Shown: positions 7,264 through 12,451 of the stretch, one piece after another | Numbering within the stretch: position 1 is the stretch's first letter | Layout: every line of letters starts with the position of its first letter | Source of the DNA: Candidatus Hodarchaeota archaeon | Lineage (GTDB): Archaea; Asgardarchaeota; Heimdallarchaeia; Hodarchaeales; Hodarchaeaceae | Direction of reading: 5' to 3' | NCBI GenBank assembly: GCA_016840305.1 | Contig: JAEOSP010000365.1 | Location: forward strand, 1 to 12,451 | DNA length: 12,451 bases | Notes under the pieces: model-generated | Seen by the model: only the letters and a program-made list of their open reading frames with translations | Databases searched by the model: none | Told to the model about the DNA's origin: nothing | Made by a program: the position numbers and the translations under genes

Positions 7264-8160
7264 TCAAAGAAGACTAGAAACAAAGTAACTTAGAATGCTA
7301 AATCCATACAGCACCAGGAAAACTGGTATTAGTGCTCTTTCAAAATTAACAGTTTTAATTACTTGTAATAATTGTATCAGGAAAATTGCAGTCACTATTT
7401 GAAGTAAGAATAGGCTTACTATCGATACCTGTTGATTTGCTAAGAAATCAGCCAGAAATGACAATAGTGGTATTCTTTCTGCAAAAACAATTAATAGAGG
7501 ATAAATAAAAAGCGGAACAAGAGCTAAAGGTATACCACTCAGTAATTCCAGTGAAAATCCCTTTATTGGACTATAGATTCTCATTATTAATTCTAGTAAT
7601 AACCAAATAGTGACAATTGAAAATATCAATTCAATTAAACAACCTAAAATTCCAAAATACAATCCTCCATCAAGAAAAAACGGGATAATACCCAGATTTG
7701 ATAAATCCAGTATAAGAATTTGTCCAACGACAACTATACTGATTATTAAGTTGAATTTCACATCAAAAGTTACTTTTCGTACATATTCACCAAAGAATTT
7801 TATTGAGAACCGATTTGGAAGGGATTCTTGATCTGTAGGTTCAGTTTGAATTGGTTGTTCATGATATTTTGAATGAATATTCTTTCCAGTTCTCATAACA
7901 TCAAGCGCTAACTCCCCCATGGGGGTCAGTAAAAACCGTTTTTCGGAGTCTTGTTCAACAAGCCCACCTAATTTCTTCATATGGAAGTAAAAGGATCCAG
8001 GTTTTATTTGTAGCCATTCTACAAGTTCACTATAATGAACAGGACGATGAAATGTTCCTAAATAATGTATAATATCAAACCTAATAGCATGGCCGAGTGC
8101 TGCATAGATATTTTGAAGTGGTGTTCCATGATTATTCGTTTGAGAAATTTTCTCGGCCAA
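7264..8160 (-). CDS. Membrane-bound winged-helix transcription regulator
   Basis: A 298-residue protein with an ArsR-like winged-helix DNA-binding domain at residues 15-92. ALGHAIRFDIIHYL begins the domain; HYSELVEWLQIKPGSFYFHMKKL contains the helix-turn-helix; and EKRFLLTPMGELAL forms the wing and last helix. After a polar linker, five membrane helices follow (about residues 137-159, 168-193, 206-227, 245-268 and 275-296). No kinase, receiver or known ligand domain is seen, so it would be a membrane-tethered one-component regulator. The start is TTG, supported by a GAGG Shine-Dalgarno sequence 7 nt upstream, and no other start fits. It lies 36 nt behind the 460-residue exported-protein gene, and the two are probably cotranscribed. 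Ligand and target are unknown; the neighbouring surface genes are the natural guess. Confidence 0.8.
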   Translation of the reverse strand: MAEKISQTNNHGTPLQNIYAALGHAIRFDIIHYLGTFHRPVHYSELVEWLQIKPGSFYFHMKKLGGLVEQDSEKRFLLTPMGELALDVMRTGKNIHSKYHEQPIQTEPTDQESLPNRFSIKFFGEYVRKVTFDVKFNLIISIVVVGQILILDLSNLGIIPFFLDGGLYFGILGCLIELIFSIVTIWLLLELIMRIYSPIKGFSLELLSGIPLALVPLFIYPLLIVFAERIPLLSFLADFLANQQVSIVSLFLLQIVTAIFLIQLLQVIKTVNFERALIPVFLVLYGFSILSYFVSSLL

Positions 8161-8196
8161 TACTATTCCTCGTTTTTCTTGCCTTATTCTAGGACA

Positions 8197-9579
8197 TTAT
8201 GCCTTCGATTTAATTCGGAATATGATGAGAACTCCTAAGAAAACGCCTGAAACAAGGATTAATTGGCTAGATGCTTCGAGTATCGTTCTATTTGGGGCAG
8301 GAAGATACGTGATTATAGGATTTAGTTCCTCAATCTGTAATTCGGGATCATAAGAAATTTCATCTCCTTGAGGGAATATAAAACCCCCGTTAAGGAATAA
8401 GGTAGGTGTTGAATATGCAGGTCGGAGAGAAGAAAGTATTCTTCCTGAAGATAAGGGTTGAAAAATCATAGGAAGAACCTCACCATCTACATTAACATCA
8501 CGAGCCCAAGTAAAATTCAGAAAATCGCGAAAAGAACTGCCATACGAAAATTGGTTGTTAATAAGCTTTGAATTCATGTAATTGACACTCTGACTACTAT
8601 CTTGACCAATGATACGATCCTGTATTACAGTTGCTGTTTCTGTAGTAAATTTAAGTCTACTTAGAAGGCTTGATTGTTGTAATACTAAATTTTTCAGGTC
8701 AATATTATCAATTTTTTCTCTTAATCCAACGATTTCTTCATTTGCAAAGAAATTGACGTTTAAAAGGAGTTTGGAGGTGGTTGTGGTAAAATCCCAACCA
8801 CTTATGTTGCAAGAAAATTTCAAACGAGGGGCAAAGCGCGTTGCTCTTATCTCTTTAGTGGGTTCTCTACGAATTATTTCAAGTTGAGTACCTTCTGGAC
8901 GTATAGTTATCTCTGGAATCGATTTCACGAAAACTTCTGATTTTTCCACCCAGAAATCAATAGAAAAAACAAGGGAATCCAAAACTGAAGAAGGAAGAAT
9001 TGATTGGCTATAGGGAATATTTTTGGCTGAAAATTCTATATGGTACGTAAGAACAGAATTTGTTTCATCGATTTCTTCTTTAGTTGCATTTAAAGTGAAT
9101 TTAACCTCTGAGAGATCAATAGTTTTCTTCTTTACTGGTCTAATTGGAGAATTATATCCAGTTTGATTCCCTATTATATCAAATTCGACAATACTCTCAA
9201 GTTGGACAAGAAAAGTATTTCTGGTTACTAGCTCTGTTCGATTCAATAAAGTCCCTCTTCGATTCTCAATTTCGATCTGTGCCTGTTTTTGAGTAATATT
9301 AGAGTAAATTGAGAGAGGAAAGGGAATATCAGGTGTACCATAAAGAACCCCAAGAGAACTATTACTTGAAGTCGTTGCACTTATTGAATTGACCCCACCA
9401 AAATTGGGTAGTTGTCTACTGATAATTCTAACAGGATCAGTTTCTTGAATAGACCCCGGAATTCCACTTGATTGCTGAGTATTTGATATTGAAAACGAGA
9501 AAGTAATAACTAAGAGTAAACACGCTGTTAACCATGAAATAGTATAGTTCTTCTTAGTTTTCACCTGTATGACACTCAT
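8197..9579 (-). CDS. Exported, C-terminally anchored protein of unknown function
   Basis: This 460-residue protein has a basic N-terminus and a hydrophobic export segment (about residues 14-32), a long polar domain, and a C-terminal membrane helix (about 438-454) followed by RIKSKA. This fits an extracellular domain tethered to the membrane. Eight N-x-S/T sequons lie in the outer part. The polar region looks beta-rich and has no motif I recognise, no obvious catalytic site and no PGF-type tail. The ATG has no Shine-Dalgarno sequence, but a TATA-like element sits about 24 bp upstream, suggesting a leaderless first gene of an operon whose next gene, 36 nt on, is the membrane winged-helix regulator. 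It may be the extracellular sensing or cargo partner of that regulator; this is inference from context only. Confidence 0.75.
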   Translation of the reverse strand: MSVIQVKTKKNYTISWLTACLLLVITFSFSISNTQQSSGIPGSIQETDPVRIISRQLPNFGGVNSISATTSSNSSLGVLYGTPDIPFPLSIYSNITQKQAQIEIENRRGTLLNRTELVTRNTFLVQLESIVEFDIIGNQTGYNSPIRPVKKKTIDLSEVKFTLNATKEEIDETNSVLTYHIEFSAKNIPYSQSILPSSVLDSLVFSIDFWVEKSEVFVKSIPEITIRPEGTQLEIIRREPTKEIRATRFAPRLKFSCNISGWDFTTTTSKLLLNVNFFANEEIVGLREKIDNIDLKNLVLQQSSLLSRLKFTTETATVIQDRIIGQDSSQSVNYMNSKLINNQFSYGSSFRDFLNFTWARDVNVDGEVLPMIFQPLSSGRILSSLRPAYSTPTLFLNGGFIFPQGDEISYDPELQIEELNPIITYLPAPNRTILEASSQLILVSGVFLGVLIIFRIKSKA

Positions 9580-9598
9580 TTGAAATATATCACAACAA

Positions 9599-9607
9599 AT
9601 TAAATAT
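9599..9607 (-). promoter_or_regulatory. TATA-like element of the exported-protein/regulator operon
   Basis: Reading on the minus strand, ATATTTAAT is centred about 24 bp before the ATG at 9579, and no ribosome-binding site follows. This spacing fits leaderless archaeal transcription. Confidence 0.45.
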
Positions 9608-9713
9608 CATCTGTTAAACAAAAGTTGAATCTTAATGAAGTTATCCTTTTCGTAATATTGAAGTAGTAACGGAGATAAATCACTAAAAAATTGTAGCGTA
9701 AGGTGTATAAAAA

Positions 9714-10499
9714 TTGAACAAAGATCATGATGAGTTGGAATATTTGAAACATAAAGCAAAACCATTCTATTTCGAAGGATCTTCAAAGAAACCAGGAATT
9801 TTGTTAACTCATGGGTTCACAGCTTCACCCACAGAAATGTTATCACTAGGTAAATTTCTCCATAATAAAGGATTCACTGTTCATGGAATCCAGCTGGCTG
9901 GACATGGTACTAATTATCGAGAACTCCCAGAATATTCTTATAATGATTGGATTAGTTCAATAGAAAAGGGTTTATTACTATTATCGGAGAAATGTGAATC
10001 AATTATTCCGATCGGAATCTCTATGGGAGCGATGCTGTCTTTATTACTCGTACATCAACATCCCGAGGTGAACTTCAAGAAAATTGTGCTACTTGCACCT
10101 GCATTCAAACTAAGATCTAAATTGATCAAATTAATACCTATAATCTCAATATTCAAGAAATTCTTGTATAAAGGTGATGGTGTTCTTCAATATTATAAAG
10201 ATCATAATTTATACGCTTATTATTATTATCCCACTCAATCGCTAGTTCAATTGCAGAAATTAATGAGCGTTTTTCATCGAACCACATTTCAGATTCAAAT
10301 TCCAACTCTGATATCATATGGAGATCTAGATGATACGATCAGTATTACCGCAATAGAACCAGTAATCCGTACTAAATTTATTCAGGAAGTTGTGGAAGTG
10401 AAAACATACCCAAATTCTAGGCATAATTTCACCACTGATCCTGATGCTCAAGATTTGTTCAAAGGAATTTACAATTTTATAGAAATGGGTATCCAATAA
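9714..10499 (+). CDS. Alpha/beta-hydrolase, Est30-like carboxylesterase
   Basis: A soluble 261-residue alpha/beta-hydrolase of the Est30/monoacylglycerol-lipase-like type, expected to cut carboxyl esters of short or medium acyl chains. Landmarks: the oxyanion-hole segment LTHGFTASPTEM (residues 31-42), GHG at 63-65, the nucleophile elbow GISMG with Ser103, an acid residue in YGDLDDTI (probably Asp206), and the catalytic His237 in SRHNFTTDP. The C-terminal helix YNFIEMG completes the fold, and a short lid region spans about residues 130-190. No signal peptide is present, so it acts in the cytoplasm. The start is TTG at 9714, supported by an AGGTG Shine-Dalgarno sequence 8 nt upstream; no in-frame ATG lies nearby. 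It is divergent from the exported-protein operon. The physiological substrate is unknown. Confidence 0.88.
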   Translation: MNKDHDELEYLKHKAKPFYFEGSSKKPGILLTHGFTASPTEMLSLGKFLHNKGFTVHGIQLAGHGTNYRELPEYSYNDWISSIEKGLLLLSEKCESIIPIGISMGAMLSLLLVHQHPEVNFKKIVLLAPAFKLRSKLIKLIPIISIFKKFLYKGDGVLQYYKDHNLYAYYYYPTQSLVQLQKLMSVFHRTTFQIQIPTLISYGDLDDTISITAIEPVIRTKFIQEVVEVKTYPNSRHNFTTDPDAQDLFKGIYNFIEMGIQ

Positions 10500-10506
10500 G
10501 ACTCAA

Positions 10507-10535
10507 TAAAAGAAAAAACTTCTCCCCCTCAATTT
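10507..10535. terminator. Probable terminators between convergent esterase and NifU genes
   Basis: The 85-nt gap between the converging stops has A-runs at 10507-10517, giving a U-rich tract on the minus strand for the NifU-domain gene. A T5 run near 10533 on the plus strand could serve the esterase gene. A weak CTCC/GGAG stem surrounds the T-run. U-tracts alone suffice in many archaea; function is inferred. Confidence 0.4.
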
Positions 10536-10584
10536 TTGGAGCCTTGATATTAATAAGAGCAAGTTCTATTTTCTCACTGATTCC

Positions 10585-10815
10585 TTAAACGGAAACCACA
10601 TCAGTAAGTTGAGGGAAATTCTGTTGTAAAGCTCTTTTGATCCCTTGAGAAAGGGTCATTTGAGAATATGGACAACCACGACAGGCTCCCATTAATCGAA
10701 CTTTGAGTATTCCTGTATCAGATTCATATTCAACGAATTCTACATCTCCACCATCGCGTTGGAGAGCTGGTCTTAATTGGTCTAAGGAATTAGCAATTTT
10801 TTCATTAATTGACAT
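10585..10815 (-). CDS. Stand-alone NifU C-terminal domain, Fe-S scaffold/carrier
   Basis: This 76-residue protein is a complete NifU-like C-terminal domain. The conserved start LRPALQRDGGDVEFVEY is at residues 14-30, and RLMGACRGCPYSQMTL carries the CxxC pair Cys45 and Cys48, which hold a bridging Fe-S cluster between subunits. It delivers clusters to apoproteins in the cytoplasm, like bacterial Nfu. No other Fe-S assembly gene (SufB, SufC, SufD or a cysteine desulfurase) lies in the window. The frame extends to GTG at 10836, but ATG at 10815 is preferred: it is where the family begins, and a TATA-like dyad centres 26 bp upstream. The gene is convergent with the esterase gene and runs in the same direction as the regulator gene, 109 nt downstream of it, with its own promoter. 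Confidence 0.92.
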   Translation of the reverse strand: MSINEKIANSLDQLRPALQRDGGDVEFVEYESDTGILKVRLMGACRGCPYSQMTLSQGIKRALQQNFPQLTDVVSV

Positions 10816-10834
10816 AAGAATTAAACTTCCTATC

Positions 10835-10847
10835 ACTATTTAATAGT
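10835..10847 (-). promoter_or_regulatory. TATA-like dyad of the NifU-domain gene
   Basis: ACTATT-T-AATAGT has perfect 6-bp arms and is centred 26 bp before the ATG at 10815, the canonical archaeal TATA distance for a leaderless mRNA. A second candidate, CTAATATAAAAACTG on the minus strand near 10868-10882, would give a leader of about 34 nt instead. Confidence 0.4.
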
Positions 10848-10924
10848 CTGAGCTGCTGACATTTCAGTTTTTATATTAGGCTTTCGTTACAAATTCCGTC
10901 AATCCTCATTTAAATTTACTTTCT

Positions 10925-11917
10925 TCAAGTAGAGGAATCATTAGCAATAACCAAATCACCAATATCTATAGCTACTTCACGAAGTTGCTTGAAGAAACTC
11001 ATTAAAGACGAAAGTTTCCATACAACTTCCTTTTCATGTTTGGATATATCTTCTTGAATTTCTTTGTGTATAGTTTCAAGTTGATTCTCATTTCTTACTT
11101 TCAAATCCTCCGCCAATATGACATTTTGAGCAAAAAAGGAATCAAGGCTTTCTCCCAGAATTTCTGTAGTGAATCCACTCAATCTATTTATTTTATTCAG
11201 TGTAGATTTACTTAAAGTCTCTCGTAGATTAGGGTTCTTCTTAACTATCTTAGCAAACTCTACTGACGCATCACCAAGATTTTCACCATAAGCAGCAACC
11301 ATTCTCCAATCCAAACAGGTTGTAGGTTTAATATTCGATACTTCTCTTTTATCATTAACCATAATCTTCAGCATTCTTACTATTAGGAAATATAGTCGAT
11401 TGACTTCCACATCTCGCTCAATTACCTCCTTTGCTAAAGTAATATCATCGTTTAAAAATGCAGTGATTGCATCACTCTGCATTTGGTTTGCTATTGAGAA
11501 GCAGCGATGAACGTACTCTCGTGGATTGGGCAAAGAACTTGAATCGATAAGAAAATGAAGCTCAATACTTTCTTGTGTTTCTCCCAGTATTTCTAGGCCT
11601 ACTAATTGCCTGCTTAATTCCTTAATATCGCTTTTTTTTGTTAAAGAATTGTCTTTTTCAGCTTCAATGATGATAATATCGCTGCCTAAGAGATATGCTG
11701 CAAGTACATCTCGACTGATATGAGCTGATTCTCGTAATCTAGTAACTCGTTTCTCTAATTGACTTTCAGTCGGATAAATGAGTAATTCTCCTGATGAGAG
11801 TTCTTTAATTATTACATTGGCTCCTTTGTCTAGTTGGTGACGTGCTGCCCAATCTTTTGGAAGAGAAATTATCCTTGTATCTCCTGCACCAGTAACTTGG
11901 ATTTTACGGATTTCCAT
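10925..11917 (-). CDS. AbrB-PhoU phosphate-uptake-type regulator
   Basis: This 330-residue protein joins an N-terminal SpoVT/AbrB swapped-hairpin DNA-binding domain (residues 1-48, MEIRKIQVTG...SLPKDWA) to two helical PhoU-like repeats at about 130-225 and 240-315. This architecture is widespread in archaea and is annotated as a phosphate uptake regulator; the AbrB part binds DNA and the PhoU part is thought to sense or relay phosphate status. No Pst transporter, PhoR or PhoB-type gene lies in the window, so the link to phosphate rests on family only. GTG at 11926 overlaps the upstream stop by 4 nt (GTGA), but ATG at 11917, 10 nt after a GGAAG Shine-Dalgarno sequence and 5 nt after that stop, begins exactly at the AbrB domain and is preferred. 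It is cotranscribed with the M24 peptidase gene upstream. Confidence 0.85.
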   Translation of the reverse strand: MEIRKIQVTGAGDTRIISLPKDWAARHQLDKGANVIIKELSSGELLIYPTESQLEKRVTRLRESAHISRDVLAAYLLGSDIIIIEAEKDNSLTKKSDIKELSRQLVGLEILGETQESIELHFLIDSSSLPNPREYVHRCFSIANQMQSDAITAFLNDDITLAKEVIERDVEVNRLYFLIVRMLKIMVNDKREVSNIKPTTCLDWRMVAAYGENLGDASVEFAKIVKKNPNLRETLSKSTLNKINRLSGFTTEILGESLDSFFAQNVILAEDLKVRNENQLETIHKEIQEDISKHEKEVVWKLSSLMSFFKQLREVAIDIGDLVIANDSST

Positions 11918-11922
11918 ATTAA

Positions 11923-12451
11923 TCACACTTCCATAAGTTCAAATCGTGGTATTTTGCTTGTAAAAATATCATCAGTCAATTTTATGACATTATCTTCTAT
12001 TCTAATTCCAAATTTCCCAGGAAGGTATATTCCAGGCTCAATAGTAAAACTATTACCTGTTTTTAGCGGTTCATGATTACCCTTGACTATATATGGGTTC
12101 TCATGTACTTCTAAACCTAGTCCATGACCTGTTCTATGAGTGAAATATTCTCCATAGCCTTCCCTCGTAATGATCGTTCTTGTAATCGTATCTATTTCAT
12201 GGGGAGTCTTATTTTGACGAGCTGCTTCTTTACCACTTTTATTAGCTTCATCTACGATCTTAAAAATACTCTTAAATTTTTCAGTTGCTTTTCCAAATAC
12301 TGTGGTTATTGTGATATCACCCCAATAGTTATTCACCGTCCCTCCCGCATCTATAAGAACAATATCATCTTTTCTTAGCTTTCTATCTCCCCCATGATAG
12401 TGTGGTAGTGCAGAATTATCGCTGAATTGCACTAAATTAAACATTTCTTCC
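11923..12451 (-). CDS. M24 family aminopeptidase (Xaa-Pro type), C-terminal part
   Basis: This is most of the pita-bread catalytic domain of an M24 metallopeptidase, probably an Xaa-Pro dipeptidase or aminopeptidase that releases residues next to proline in cytoplasmic peptides. All five metal ligands are visible: Asp in LIDAGG, Asp in WGDIT, His in TGHGLGLEVHE, Glu in TIEPGIY and Glu in IRIEDN. The frame remains open to the right edge (GEE upstream of the first in-window ATG), so the N-terminal creatinase-like domain and the first 40-50 catalytic residues lie outside. The internal ATG at 12444 is not taken as a start because the domain would be incomplete. The stop is 5 nt before the preferred start of the AbrB-PhoU gene, so the two form an operon. 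Confidence 0.9.
   Translation of the reverse strand, partial: EEMFNLVQFSDNSALPHYHGGDRKLRKDDIVLIDAGGTVNNYWGDITITTVFGKATEKFKSIFKIVDEANKSGKEAARQNKTPHEIDTITRTIITREGYGEYFTHRTGHGLGLEVHENPYIVKGNHEPLKTGNSFTIEPGIYLPGKFGIRIEDNVIKLTDDIFTSKIPRFELMEV

Noticed and set aside
10816..10836. GTG start for the NifU-domain gene
   Set aside because: The seven extra residues are not part of the family core, and the TATA-like dyad overlaps this codon, leaving no room for a promoter at a normal distance.
1..12451. tRNA, rRNA, CRISPR array or insertion sequence
   Set aside because: No cloverleaf-like segment, regularly spaced repeat, transposase gene or terminal inverted repeats were seen; intergenic gaps are short.
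12445..12451. GGAAG before the ATG at 12444 as a ribosome-binding site and true start
   Set aside because: Starting there would remove the first 40-50 residues of the M24 catalytic domain, and the frame stays open through the window edge; a cut gene is more likely.

Overview
The window reads as chromosomal DNA from an AT-rich archaeon. RtcB and archease lie side by side, there is a SpoVT/AbrB-PhoU regulator, and TATA-like boxes sit about 24-30 bp before several start codons. GTG and TTG starts are common, and one surface protein ends in a PGF-type archaeosortase-like tail. The PGFE form of that tail and the membrane-bound winged-helix regulator suggest an Asgard lineage, perhaps Heimdallarchaeia-like. 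That is an inference from style; no phylogenetic marker here proves it. I found no rRNA, tRNA, CRISPR array or insertion sequence.

Left part (1-2232): the 3' part of an asparaginyl-type class II tRNA synthetase ends 1 nt from a convergent nucleotidyltransferase-fold gene. That gene is divergent from an MBL-fold hydrolase, and the two probably share one palindromic TATA element. Middle (2316-5034): a six-helix DUF1405-like membrane protein, then a divergent archease and the RNA ligase RtcB 25 nt further on. The latter two form a tRNA-splicing/RNA-repair pair with its own promoter. A U-tract/hairpin terminator that works in both directions separates rtcB from the next block.

Surface block (5104-9579, all on the minus strand): a 620-aa secreted protein with a signal peptide, a Ca-binding-like loop and a PGF-type sorting tail; a winged-helix protein with five membrane helices; and, 36 nt upstream of that regulator gene, a 460-aa exported protein anchored at its C-terminus. 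The last two look like a two-gene operon, and I consider this the least explained part of the window. I could not assign a biochemical function to either exported protein.

Right part (9714-12451): an Est30-like carboxylesterase on the plus strand; then on the minus strand a stand-alone NifU C-terminal Fe-S scaffold and a two-gene unit of an M24 (Xaa-Pro) peptidase, cut by the window edge, followed by an AbrB-PhoU regulator. Most first genes of transcription units look leaderless or nearly so, while downstream genes carry Shine-Dalgarno-like sequences. I used this pattern to choose several start codons.
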